A stretch of DNA of 64,000 nucleotides from a virus. Where the stretch lies: the IMG/VR virus record IMGVR_UViG_3300032291_003205, positions 38,224 through 102,223 of that record; one strand, written 5' to 3'. Under the pieces are notes generated by a model. The model was not told the DNA's origin. It did no database searches and was given only the letters and a program-made list of their open reading frames with translations. The first letter of the stretch is position 1; the number at the start of each line of letters is the position of its first letter. The position numbers were made by a program, and so were the translations under genes. Shown here one piece after another: positions 8,946 to 16,838 of the stretch.

Positions 8946-9808
8946 AAAAAATTATAGCACTGTTAATGCTTTTGGTCTCCTTAGCATCAGTGAACGCAAA
9001 ATGTGATTGGAGCTCACTAAAACTCCAACAATGGAACAATCGTAATTACTATAAATGGTATGTGAGTGGAAAAGCATTAGATGACACTTGTGTTGATTGG
9101 ATGTTTATGATTTACGATTTTCAAACCAAGAAAACCGACACTGTATGGGACAACAAAGGTATTTGTGAAGTTCAATTCAACAAAAAAGGTAAATACAAAA
9201 TGTATTTGAAGGTTTGGAACAGATGTAAAAAGTGTGATACAGCATTGTTTCGTGAAGTAAATATTATCTATTTTCCTAAATGCACATTTACTTATGGGAT
9301 GAGAAGTTCTAAAGGTAATAATTGTGCTGATAGTATGGTCGGTGAAATGAGTTTAGGACCTTGGACTAAAGGTGATACTTGTTGGCAGTGGTGGTCTTAT
9401 ATTTACAATAGTAAAGAATTAAATGACTTATCACAGAGTGATTGGGATTCAATGAGTAATGAGCAATTATATAACTACTACGATTTTAACGATACTGGAA
9501 TGATATTTTATCAGGGTCCAACAAATGCTGCTCGTAGGATTGAATACAAATTCCCACGCGATGGAAAATACTTGGTAGTAACTCAATGGTATAACAAATG
9601 TTTAAGTCAAGATACGTTCTTCTTTACTCGTATTACTGTTAAATGTAGTAAAGTAACAAGTGTTGAGAAAATTGTTAAGAATGAGAATTTAAAAATAATT
9701 GGTTACTATGATATGATTGGCCGTAAGGTTGAGTATATGGAAGTTGATAAACCATATGTTATTATTTATAGTAATGGTAAGCGTCAAAAAGTAATTAGAA
9801 CAAAATAA
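8942..9808 (+). CDS. Secreted protein with a type IX-like C-terminal tail
   Basis: This 288-residue protein has a clear signal peptide (MKKIIALLMLLVSLASVNA) and a mature part with many Cys and Trp residues (CDW, CVDW, CKKC, CWQWW) that suggest disulphides and an extracellular location. The last 50 residues contain IIGYYDMIGRKVEYM and end with YSNGKRQKVIRTK. This resembles the end of Bacteroidota type IX (Por) sorting domains, in which a DMxGR(K/R)V turn and a terminal basic strand are typical. The central region is unrecognised. It is followed by a strong terminator hairpin. Confidence 0.6.
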   Translation: MKKIIALLMLLVSLASVNAKCDWSSLKLQQWNNRNYYKWYVSGKALDDTCVDWMFMIYDFQTKKTDTVWDNKGICEVQFNKKGKYKMYLKVWNRCKKCDTALFREVNIIYFPKCTFTYGMRSSKGNNCADSMVGEMSLGPWTKGDTCWQWWSYIYNSKELNDLSQSDWDSMSNEQLYNYYDFNDTGMIFYQGPTNAARRIEYKFPRDGKYLVVTQWYNKCLSQDTFFFTRITVKCSKVTSVEKIVKNENLKIIGYYDMIGRKVEYMEVDKPYVIIYSNGKRQKVIRTK

Positions 9809-9828
9809 TTTAAAAATATTTCATAAGA

Positions 9829-9853
9829 GGGTTGGCTTTTGCCAACCCTTTTT
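9829..9853 (+). terminator. Rho-independent terminator fused to a promoter
   Basis: Stem GGGTTGGC (9829-9836), loop TTTT, stem GCCAACCC (9841-9848), then five T. The -33 box of the next promoter lies inside the left arm of the stem. Confidence 0.85.
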
Positions 9854-9862
9854 GTATATTCA
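9831..9862 (+). promoter_or_regulatory. Early-type promoter inside terminator
   Basis: GTTG, 20 bases, TATATTCA, followed by CG. It overlaps the hairpin at 9829-9853 and reads into the gene at 9878. Confidence 0.75.
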
Positions 9863-9877
9863 CGTATAATAAAAGTT

Positions 9878-10300
9878 ATGGAAAAAATAGAATACACTAA
9901 TCGTTACAATGATGTTTTTACATTCACTAAAACAGAGGATGGAAACATTTTATTTGAAGGAGAATTTAAATGGATGCGTTGTAGTTGGCCTAATGTTTAT
10001 GATAGAGCTTATGAAGCATATTGTGCTGATGCTGATACTGATGAGCGAATGACTTTAGGTGAATTTAAAACCGCTGTTCATGAGTATGATAAGGAAACAT
10101 TCAAATCAACCCCATTAGCTAAAAAATATCAAGGTTTAGTTTACTCAAATACAAAAGTAATTGATTCAATAGATCCAAGTGGGGGCCCATATTTACATAG
10201 TGGTTATGATATGGGAATGTTTGATAAATCATTTAAAGGAATGATTGTTGAAGAATTTAAATCAACTCCAGAAGGATATTTACTAATAATTAAAAAATAA
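9878..10300 (+). CDS. Uncharacterised early protein
   Basis: A 140-residue acidic protein with no recognised domain. The start at 9878 follows the promoter and an AAAAGTTATGG leader typical of this phage. The ATG upstream at 9839 is in frame but lies inside the terminator/promoter and is rejected. Confidence 0.7.
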   Translation: MEKIEYTNRYNDVFTFTKTEDGNILFEGEFKWMRCSWPNVYDRAYEAYCADADTDERMTLGEFKTAVHEYDKETFKSTPLAKKYQGLVYSNTKVIDSIDPSGGPYLHSGYDMGMFDKSFKGMIVEEFKSTPEGYLLIIKK

Positions 10301-10303
10301 GTT

Positions 10304-10660
10304 ATGGAAAACAATTTTATCTACAATTTAAGCGAGACCGAATATTTGGTATTTAAAACCCAACGAGATTACTTTGAACTATTCAGCGGACATGAAGGTT
10401 CAGAAACAAATAGTAAACTAGCTACCTACAAAGGTGGTAGATGGATATTTAAAGATTATAATCAAAAGAAACTATTTTGGTTTTTGTTTAGTATCTATAA
10501 AAAGGATTTTGGTAAAGCGCTTAAACAATATATTCGCTCACAACAAGAAAAACCTAAAACATTGATTTTTACTTGTGCTAAACGAAGAGTTGATATTAAA
10601 ATTACAAAAATGAAGCGTAATGTGTGGGATTGGTTTTATGGAACATTTTATGGCAAATAG
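10304..10660 (+). CDS. Uncharacterised protein upstream of thyA
   Basis: A 118-residue aromatic and basic protein (YKGGRWIFKDYNQKKLFWFLF). It sits three bases after its upstream neighbour and overlaps the start of thyA, so it is probably co-transcribed with it. No family is recognised. Confidence 0.65.
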   Translation: MENNFIYNLSETEYLVFKTQRDYFELFSGHEGSETNSKLATYKGGRWIFKDYNQKKLFWFLFSIYKKDFGKALKQYIRSQQEKPKTLIFTCAKRRVDIKITKMKRNVWDWFYGTFYGK

Positions 10661-11744
10661 ATTAGACGAACAGTATCAAAGCTTACTCCAAGACATTATT
10701 GATTTTGGGGTTGACAAGCAAGATAGAACGGGAACTGGAACTAAAAGTATTTTTGGTTACATGATTCATCATAACATGAGGAATGGTTTTCCATTACTAA
10801 CTACTAAAAAGGTCCCATTCAAAACAATGGCTATTGAACTGATGTGGTTTTTGATGGGTGATACAAATATTAAGTATTTAGTTGATAACAATTGTCATAT
10901 TTGGGATGGGGACTGCTATAAGAACTATTTAAAACATTATAATATACTCGCTGAGGATTTAAATGAGTGGCAAAAAGAAAATATACCTCCTCTAACTCAA
11001 GAACAGTTTATTGATGCTATCAAAACAGACGAAGAGTTTGCTAAGAAGTGGGGTGAATTAGGACCAATCTATGGTAAGCAGTGGAGAGCATTTGATGAAG
11101 AGGAATGGGGCGGTATAGACCAAATAACAAACCTAATTAACGAGCTCAAAACAAATCCAGATTCAAGACGATTAATAGTTACAGCTTGGAATCCATCTTA
11201 TCAGCATCAAATGGTTCTTCCACCTTGTCATTATGGATTTCAAGTTTATACAAGAGAGTTGAATAGAGCAGAAAGAGTAGAAAATTACAACTCTATGTTT
11301 GAAAATAAAATAGACATACCATTCATAAAAGTAAACTTAGGAGACGTAATAGAAAATACTATTGATACAGCTTTAACTCAAGCTAACATACCAACTAGAG
11401 CAATCTCATTATCTTGGAATCAACGTTCCGTGGATGTGTTTCTAGGTTTGCCGTTTAATATTGCTTCATACGGTCTATTACTTGAGATGATTGCTCATGA
11501 GGTAAATATGGTGCCTGAACATTTAATTGGTCATTTAGGCGATACACATTTGTATTCAAACCATATTGAACAAGCTAAAGAACAAATCAGTAGAGAACCT
11601 AAAGAATTACCCACATTAAAAATGAGTTCAGGTCATAATTTTAGAGCAGCAATGGCTGGTAAAGTAGATGAAATTGATTTGAATGATTTTATTTTATTAG
11701 GATATGAACCACACCCAACAATTAAAGCACCTTTATCAAACTAA
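10650..11744 (+). CDS. thyA: Thymidylate synthase (ThyA type)
   Basis: It makes dTMP from dUMP using methylene-tetrahydrofolate. The sequence shows DRTGTGT and LLTTKKVPFKT (phosphate/folate side), ELMWFLMGDTNI, the catalytic PPCHYGF motif with the active Cys, RRLIVTAWNP, and LSWNQRSVDVFLGLPFNIASYGLLL. At 364 residues it is about 100 longer than E. coli ThyA. One insert lies after IWDGDCYKNYL, as in the longer lactobacillus-type enzymes. A second lies between the QVYTRE strand and LSWNQRS and is unusual. The start at 10650 (MANRLDEQYQ) is preferred; upstream ATGs add residues inside the preceding gene. Confidence 0.95.
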   Translation: MANRLDEQYQSLLQDIIDFGVDKQDRTGTGTKSIFGYMIHHNMRNGFPLLTTKKVPFKTMAIELMWFLMGDTNIKYLVDNNCHIWDGDCYKNYLKHYNILAEDLNEWQKENIPPLTQEQFIDAIKTDEEFAKKWGELGPIYGKQWRAFDEEEWGGIDQITNLINELKTNPDSRRLIVTAWNPSYQHQMVLPPCHYGFQVYTRELNRAERVENYNSMFENKIDIPFIKVNLGDVIENTIDTALTQANIPTRAISLSWNQRSVDVFLGLPFNIASYGLLLEMIAHEVNMVPEHLIGHLGDTHLYSNHIEQAKEQISREPKELPTLKMSSGHNFRAAMAGKVDEIDLNDFILLGYEPHPTIKAPLSN

Positions 11745-11756
11745 AAAATAAAAATT

Positions 11757-12329
11757 ATGAAATCAGAATTAGCAGAAAAATTATTTTCAATCTGCGGAAG
11801 TGCAGATTTGTATGCAACTTACGGTTATAATGATATTAAATCAATAACTCAGTTAACAGAAGAACAACGTATTGAAATTGAATCATTACTAATTGATAAT
11901 TTAGGATTTGATAAGATAGTATGGGTGGGACTACCTGCAGGTTTAACAGAAGATGGAGAAAAACCAATTGTTGTTAAAACTAGGAGAATTGTAGACCCAT
12001 ATGAAGAACTCCCTCATAAAGGTGAAGTAGGATATGTTTATACTATAACATTTACTCCAAAAATGTACGACCCGATGGAAATGTACCAACCTGTAAAAGA
12101 TGGATGTGTATTTACACCTACTACTTATAATCCAAAAACATTTGAACCTAAACAAAGTATCACTTTAACTTGGTCACCTGATTTTTATCAAGACATTAAT
12201 GCACCTGTTAGAACACATGAAGATGATAAACAAATGATTCGTGGTATGTTAGAAAAAGTATTAGATAATCCTGAGGAATATAGACCGGTTGGATATATTG
12301 GATGTTTAATAAGATATGCTGCTGTATAA
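11757..12329 (+). CDS. Uncharacterised protein downstream of thyA
   Basis: A 190-residue protein with no recognised domain. It contains a Pro- and Tyr-rich middle (KMYDPMEMYQPVKDG, TTYNPKTFEPKQS). It begins 12 bases after thyA and is probably in the same transcript. Confidence 0.65.
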   Translation: MKSELAEKLFSICGSADLYATYGYNDIKSITQLTEEQRIEIESLLIDNLGFDKIVWVGLPAGLTEDGEKPIVVKTRRIVDPYEELPHKGEVGYVYTITFTPKMYDPMEMYQPVKDGCVFTPTTYNPKTFEPKQSITLTWSPDFYQDINAPVRTHEDDKQMIRGMLEKVLDNPEEYRPVGYIGCLIRYAAV

Positions 12330-12397
12330 CCCAACAACCAAACCCCCTTAAGTAATTAATTTTTAATATTAAAGTAATATAATAATTATACAATTTA

Positions 12398-12406
12398 TTA
12401 TTTATA
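12398..12406 (+). promoter_or_regulatory. Late-type box TTATTTATA
   Basis: A close match to the ATATTTATA box in front of late genes. It lies 5 bases before the ATG at 12412. Confidence 0.4.
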
Positions 12407-12411
12407 ACTGA

Positions 12412-13095
12412 ATGAAAACACTTATCATTTCAGACCTTCATATAGGGTCTAAAGGTTGTAAAACAGAGGAGATTTTAGAGTTATTAAAAGACGAGTCATT
12501 TGAACGTTATATTTTAGTAGGAGATATAATTGATGGGTGGTTATTTAAAAAATATAAAAAATTCTCATACCAACATGCTCGAGTAATTAGACGTTTACTT
12601 AAATTATCTAAAAACAAAGATATTATTTGGATTTCAGGTAATCATGATGAGTTTTTACGTAAGTATACTCCAATTGAACTAGGTAATATTAAAGTAGTAG
12701 ATGAATTTATTGAAGATGGTATTTGGTATTGTCATGGAGACAAATACGATGGTATTGTTAAGATGCGTTGGTTAGGAATATTAGGTTCAATTGGTTATGA
12801 TTTAGCTATCATAATTGATAGATTTTTAAAGCGTTTTAATAAGAAAACTAGTTTATCTAAATACCTTAAAGATAATGTTAAAGCCGCTGTTTCGTTTTTA
12901 GTTGATTTTGAAAATGAAATGGTTCGTCAAGCTAAAAAACGTAAATGTCATACTGTAGTTTGCGGTCATATTCACACTCCAGAATATAAAATTATTGATG
13001 GAGTGGATTATTTGAATTGTGGTGATTGGGTTGAAAATTGTTCACACATTGTATTAGAAAATAATAAATTTAACTTATGTTATCAAAACAACTAA
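12412..13095 (+). CDS. LpxH-like calcineurin metallophosphoesterase
   Basis: This 227-residue protein carries the standard metallophosphoesterase series: ISDLHIGS (D-x-H), VGDIIDGW (GD-x-xD), SGNHDEF (GNHD), CHGDK and CGHIHTP (GH-x-H), with a closing LNCGDW. The HIGSKG/GDIIDGW spacing is close to UDP-2,3-diacylglucosamine pyrophosphatase (LpxH) and its Bacteroidota homologues. It overlaps a GT2 glycosyltransferase by 19 bases, so a role in lipid A or surface-glycan remodelling is plausible but inferred. A nucleic-acid or nucleotide phosphoesterase is the alternative. Confidence 0.8.
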   Translation: MKTLIISDLHIGSKGCKTEEILELLKDESFERYILVGDIIDGWLFKKYKKFSYQHARVIRRLLKLSKNKDIIWISGNHDEFLRKYTPIELGNIKVVDEFIEDGIWYCHGDKYDGIVKMRWLGILGSIGYDLAIIIDRFLKRFNKKTSLSKYLKDNVKAAVSFLVDFENEMVRQAKKRKCHTVVCGHIHTPEYKIIDGVDYLNCGDWVENCSHIVLENNKFNLCYQNN

Positions 13096-13793
13096 CCATT
13101 GTAATTCCAACTTACAATGAGGGTAAATACATTGCTCGAACATTGTATGCTATTGCTGCTCAATCTAAAACTAAAGGTATTAAAATTATTATTGCTGATG
13201 CTAAATCAACTGATAATACTAGAACAATGGCTGAGACTAATGGGTTTGAATTAGGATTAAACTTAATGGTTATAGATGGTGGTTTACCTGCTGTAGGTAG
13301 GAATGCTGGAGCTAAATTAGCAACTACACCTTATGTTTTATTTTTAGATGCTGATGTAACATTTACTCACAGACATGCTATTAAAGAAGCGTTTGATGAA
13401 ATAGCAACAGGTAAATACGAAATGGTAGCAACAACACCGGTTTATAAGGGCGAGTTAGACATTAGAGCATTCATTATGTTCGGTCTAAATAAGTATGTAA
13501 CGTGGTTCCTATCTAAAACCGAACCATTTGCAATAGGTGGTTTTACAATGGTTAATAGACAAGTATTTAATAAATTAGGTGGTTATGATGAGAAAGCAAA
13601 ACAAAGTGAGGATTGGTTATTAAGTAAAAAAATAAAACCCCATAACTTTAAACTAGTATCAGAATTAATCACTCAGGACAATAGACGATTTAAGCGTTAT
13701 GGTTATTTTAGTATGGTGAAATTATTATATAATAACTGGAGGAATCGTAATAATACTCAATATTTTTACGAGGATCAGGGTTATTGGAAATAA
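13077..13793 (+). CDS. GT2 family glycosyltransferase
   Basis: This 238-residue protein opens with TIVIPTYNEGKYIARTL, the classic GT2 start. IIIADAKSTDNT follows at about residue 37, then LFLDADVTF (the DxD metal motif) at about 85, and GGYDEKAKQSEDWLLSKK (the ED acceptor-side motif) at about 175. It probably transfers a sugar from a nucleotide donor onto a lipid or surface polymer at the inner membrane face. The overlap with the LpxH-like gene suggests paired expression. Confidence 0.9.
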   Translation: MLSKQLTIVIPTYNEGKYIARTLYAIAAQSKTKGIKIIIADAKSTDNTRTMAETNGFELGLNLMVIDGGLPAVGRNAGAKLATTPYVLFLDADVTFTHRHAIKEAFDEIATGKYEMVATTPVYKGELDIRAFIMFGLNKYVTWFLSKTEPFAIGGFTMVNRQVFNKLGGYDEKAKQSEDWLLSKKIKPHNFKLVSELITQDNRRFKRYGYFSMVKLLYNNWRNRNNTQYFYEDQGYWK

Positions 13794-13795
13794 TT

Positions 13796-13804
13796 ATATT
13801 TATT
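13796..13804 (+). promoter_or_regulatory. Late-type box ATATTTATT
   Basis: It lies 8 bases before the ATG at 13813 and differs from ATATTTATA only in the last base. Confidence 0.4.
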
Positions 13805-13812
13805 ATTAAGTT

Positions 13813-14145
13813 ATGTTAGAAGATATAAAAATCATTCACCTTAAAAGCAATGCCCAACAGCTTGAAACATGGATTGCTATGTTAAATGGGGAAATTGTAG
13901 GTCATATCTACATGGAACGTGAAGAAAACGCTAAAATTAAATTTTTAGATGCTTGGGTACATGAAGAACACAGACTAAAAGGTATATTTAGGAGATTGTG
14001 GGACACTAGATGGGAATATGTAACAAACAAATACAAAGGTTATAGTGTGTATGCTTGGTGTAAACCAGGTTCATTACCATTACTTTTAGAAAAGGGGTTT
14101 AGTGAGGGTGAAACGTGTACCTATGTTGAGAAAACAGTAGAGTAA
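13813..14145 (+). CDS. GNAT-like acetyltransferase
   Basis: This 110-residue protein has the order of a short GNAT fold: a strand pair (WIAMLNGEIVGHIYMER), then FLDAWVHEEHRLKGIFRRLW in the place of the acetyl-CoA loop, and a C-terminal YAWCKPGSLPLLLEKGF, which matches the usual ...N..a..lYek.GF end. The substrate is unknown. The stop overlaps the next start (TAATG). Confidence 0.65.
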   Translation: MLEDIKIIHLKSNAQQLETWIAMLNGEIVGHIYMEREENAKIKFLDAWVHEEHRLKGIFRRLWDTRWEYVTNKYKGYSVYAWCKPGSLPLLLEKGFSEGETCTYVEKTVE

Positions 14146-14594
14146 TGCGTATTTTGCTGCTTATATTGGTTTTATTTACGTTTAACAACGTATATAGTCA
14201 AATAACTATACCGGCAATGGCAAGCCAATACGCTAAAACAATTGACTCGGCTATAACGTTGGTTCAAAAAACTGATATAGAGGTTTATAATAGACTAGAT
14301 AGTGTTTGTGATGGGGTTGATTTATGGTTAGGTAGTTTTTCGTCTTGTAGTGACGGGATTATTTACATAAGTAGGAACGATGTTTTATTAGGTGTTCAAA
14401 ATGTAGCCGCTGTTTTGGTTCATGAAAGTAAACACTTATGGATTTGGCAACAACAAATCAAATTGGAGATTGAGCAAGAGGAGACAATGTGTTATAAGTA
14501 TGAGTTAGAGTTTTTAAATAAAATACCTAACTGTAGTTGGGAGCTTAAAAAACATGCTATAAATTTTATAATAGAGTTTGGCTCCCCAAAATAG
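14145..14594 (+). CDS. Secreted zincin-like metallopeptidase
   Basis: This 149-residue protein has a signal peptide (MRILLLILVLFTFNNVYSQ) and the HExxH zinc motif in VLVHESKHLWI at about residue 88. A Glu-rich helix (EQEETMCYKYELEFL) follows about 20 residues later and could supply the third zinc ligand, as in gluzincins. It is too short for a typical peptidase with substrate domains and may act on the cell wall or periplasmic proteins. Function is inferred from the motif only. Confidence 0.6.
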   Translation: MRILLLILVLFTFNNVYSQITIPAMASQYAKTIDSAITLVQKTDIEVYNRLDSVCDGVDLWLGSFSSCSDGIIYISRNDVLLGVQNVAAVLVHESKHLWIWQQQIKLEIEQEETMCYKYELEFLNKIPNCSWELKKHAINFIIEFGSPK

Positions 14595-14608
14595 GGTTCG
14601 TATATTCA
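14577..14608 (+). promoter_or_regulatory. Early-type promoter with almost no leader
   Basis: TTTG, 20 bases, TATATTCA. The -33 box lies in the end of the zincin gene, and the next ATG (14613) is only 4 bases after the -7 box. Confidence 0.75.
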
Positions 14609-14612
14609 CGGC

Positions 14613-14810
14613 ATGGAAAAAAATAATAAATCAGATAGTTTAGGTCTTGGAACAATTTTATTTTTGATTTTCTTAACACTTAAACTAGCTGGAATAGGTG
14701 TTGTTGCTACTTGGAGTTGGTGGTGGATATTTTCACCTATTTTGATTCCTTTAGCTGGTTTGTTGGTAATATTTATTATTATTGGAATAGCTACTTATAT
14801 TAATAGATAA
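14613..14810 (+). CDS. Small two-pass membrane protein
   Basis: A 65-residue protein with two hydrophobic segments: ILFLIFLTLKLAGIGVVATW, and ILIPLAGLLVIFIIIGIATY. No family is recognised. Its ATG is at the expected transcription start, so its mRNA may be leaderless. Confidence 0.65.
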   Translation: MEKNNKSDSLGLGTILFLIFLTLKLAGIGVVATWSWWWIFSPILIPLAGLLVIFIIIGIATYINR

Positions 14811-14812
14811 TT

Positions 14813-15043
14813 ATGACAAACGTTCCTATATTAGATCTACATGGTGTTTCACATAGTGATGCCTTGTTAATTGTTGAAGAATGGGCTATTATGTGGGATT
14901 ATCGAGTATTAGGTTTTCAAGGTAAAATCATTACAGGCAATAGCACTAAAATGAAAACACTAGCAATTAGTGCATTAAAAAAACATAAATTTAATTACCA
15001 AATTATGGGTGATGGTTCAATTTTAGTTTCAGGAACAATATGA
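14813..15043 (+). CDS. Smr-domain protein (small MutS-related)
   Basis: This 76-residue protein is a stand-alone Smr fold. LDLHGVSHSDAL is the LDLHG motif with the helix that follows. GKIITGNSTKMKTLA is the (I/T)TG(K/N)G-like turn, here TGNS. The C-terminal strand is YQIMGDGSILV. Smr domains nick or bind structured nucleic acid, including RNA in ribosome-collision rescue. It overlaps the next gene by 4 bases. Confidence 0.75.
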   Translation: MTNVPILDLHGVSHSDALLIVEEWAIMWDYRVLGFQGKIITGNSTKMKTLAISALKKHKFNYQIMGDGSILVSGTI

Positions 15044-15462
15044 GCAAAGAATATAACGAGTGGTATTGGAGATTGTATAGGTGGATAAGATGGGAATTAC
15101 CTTACCAACACAAGTACATTAAGTACGGAGTTAAAAACCTATATAACTGGTTTTGGATCATTTGGAAGGATAGAGACTGGGACCATCATTATATTTTTGA
15201 GGTATTAAAATTTAAATTAGAAAAACAAGCCAAACATTTAGGTGAAAGAAATTGGCATGAAAGTTCTAAACGTGATGCTGAGTTAATGATGACTTGTGTT
15301 AGGTTGATTAATAAAATTCAAAATGAAGAATATTATGATGGGCTTTATAATTTAGATGAAAAGTCACCTGAAGTATTTAAAATAGTAATCGATAGACATA
15401 ATAAAGCTAGACGTTTATTATTTAAAATTCTGGAGCAAAAAATTGAAAGTTGGTGGGATTGA
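15040..15462 (+). CDS. Uncharacterised Trp-rich protein
   Basis: A 140-residue basic protein with an unusually Trp-rich N-terminal half (EWYWRLYRWIRWELPYQHK) and a helical C-terminal half. I do not recognise a named family. It ends in WWD, and the next promoter begins at its stop codon. Confidence 0.65.
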   Translation: MSKEYNEWYWRLYRWIRWELPYQHKYIKYGVKNLYNWFWIIWKDRDWDHHYIFEVLKFKLEKQAKHLGERNWHESSKRDAELMMTCVRLINKIQNEEYYDGLYNLDEKSPEVFKIVIDRHNKARRLLFKILEQKIESWWD

Positions 15463-15494
15463 TTTGGAATCCCGAGAGATTATTCGTATATTCA
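15463..15494 (+). promoter_or_regulatory. Early-type promoter with almost no leader
   Basis: TTTG immediately after the upstream stop, 20 bases, then TATATTCA. The ATG at 15499 is 4 bases downstream. Confidence 0.8.
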
Positions 15495-15498
15495 CGTC

Positions 15499-16128
15499 AT
15501 GAAATTAGATAAAAATAGTAAATTCTACACACCACCAACGTTTAAACAACGTTTAGATAATATCAAGTATGGTATATTGTTTTGGAAAGGACGTAGTAAA
15601 GGTATGATTTATACTCGTAGTATTGAGTTAGATGATCTACGTTACATATTCTTTCCTAAAGGTTTTCATGAAAAGTATAGTTATTTAGGTTCTGTTCCTT
15701 ATAATGAGGACGGACCATATTTTAAAGCAATGCTTCCTTTAGTATTAGCAATGGATTATGAGGCAAGACCTAAGTTATGTCCAAAATGGTTCTTACGTTT
15801 CTTAGAAGTATTTGGTAACGATAGATCTATTGTTCGAGTTCGTAACCGGACTTTGCACGATCTACATAAGAAACTAACTAAAGGTATGCGTTTTATTGAT
15901 TATAAAACTAAATGGGAGGATTATGACTTACGTATTTCAATTAGTGCTCCTAAACATTTACAAGATCTAGCTGATGATATTGAATTTGGATATTACAGTA
16001 GAGGTAAACAAGAAGAGTTAGTAGCTGAAATAAAAAAATTAGACCCTAATGCTAGTATTATTTGGGGGAGTGTTGATAGATTAACAAAACAATTAGAAGA
16101 ATTAGAAAACAAACAAGATAATAAATAA
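15499..16128 (+). CDS. Uncharacterised early protein
   Basis: A 209-residue protein with no recognised domain; the C-terminus is a Lys/Glu-rich helix. It is probably transcribed together with the RNA ligase fragment that follows 6 bases later. The start is 4 bases after the promoter -7 box, and no other ATG is close. Confidence 0.7.
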   Translation: MKLDKNSKFYTPPTFKQRLDNIKYGILFWKGRSKGMIYTRSIELDDLRYIFFPKGFHEKYSYLGSVPYNEDGPYFKAMLPLVLAMDYEARPKLCPKWFLRFLEVFGNDRSIVRVRNRTLHDLHKKLTKGMRFIDYKTKWEDYDLRISISAPKHLQDLADDIEFGYYSRGKQEELVAEIKKLDPNASIIWGSVDRLTKQLEELENKQDNK

Positions 16129-16134
16129 GAAGTT

Positions 16135-16818
16135 ATGGAAAATCAAAATAGTGTATGTTTTGTAGCTCGTATTAACGAGATTAAACCAATTGAAGGAGCA
16201 GACAATATCGAACTAGCAGTAATTGGTGGTTGGAACTGTATTGTAAAAAAAGGACAATACAAAGTAGATGATTTAGTAGCTGTAGCAACTACTGATGCAG
16301 TCATTCCTCAACATTTGTCTGATGATATGAATGTGACTAATTACTTACGTAAGGGTGGTCGTGTTCGTACTGTTAAATTAAGAGGTGTTTATTCCGAGTG
16401 TTTGATTATTCCTATTGAAAAAACAGGATTATTCAAATATGAGTTTACTGAAGGTAAAGATTTGATGGACATAATGTACATCTACAAGTACGAACCACCA
16501 GCAGTTCAAATCCAATTATCTTCAGGTAAGATTAGGAAATGTAAGGAGAATGAAGCTTTTAAAGTGTATTATAAATTTCCTAATATCAAGAATGTAAACG
16601 GTATGTTTAATGAATTTGATGAAGTAGAGGTAACACGTAAAATACATGGCACATCAGCAAGATATGGTATTGTTAGAAAAGTAGAATTAACTTTATTAGA
16701 TAAGGTTAAGTTGAAATTAAATAAGATGTTTGGTATTGGAGGTGATAGTTGGAAGTACTGCGATTATGAATTTTATATTGGTAGCCATAATGTTGTAAAA
16801 GATATACAAGATTTGTAA
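16135..16818 (+). CDS. RNA ligase, N-terminal piece of a split gene
   Basis: This 227-residue piece belongs to the Rnl2-like family that has an OB-fold N-terminus (TIGR02306 type). Residues 1-120 form the OB-like domain (CFVARINEIKPIEGADNIELA). The nucleotide-accepting Lys is K169 in TRKIHGTSARYG (motif I, K-x-x-G). Residues 209-220 (CDYEFYIGSHNV) are the next conserved strand. The protein then ends after eight more residues, before motifs III-V. The missing part is encoded at 19226-19741. Alone it lacks the lysine motif V and would not complete ligation. The reading frame is otherwise intact. Confidence 0.85.
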   Translation: MENQNSVCFVARINEIKPIEGADNIELAVIGGWNCIVKKGQYKVDDLVAVATTDAVIPQHLSDDMNVTNYLRKGGRVRTVKLRGVYSECLIIPIEKTGLFKYEFTEGKDLMDIMYIYKYEPPAVQIQLSSGKIRKCKENEAFKVYYKFPNIKNVNGMFNEFDEVEVTRKIHGTSARYGIVRKVELTLLDKVKLKLNKMFGIGGDSWKYCDYEFYIGSHNVVKDIQDL

Positions 16819-16825
16819 CTTTTAT

Positions 16826-16834
16826 ATATTTATG
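16826..16834 (+). promoter_or_regulatory. Late-type box ATATTTATG
   Basis: It lies 4 bases before the ATG of the GIY-YIG gene. It may let the endonuclease be expressed independently of the broken ligase gene. Confidence 0.4.
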
Positions 16835-16838
16835 TCCG

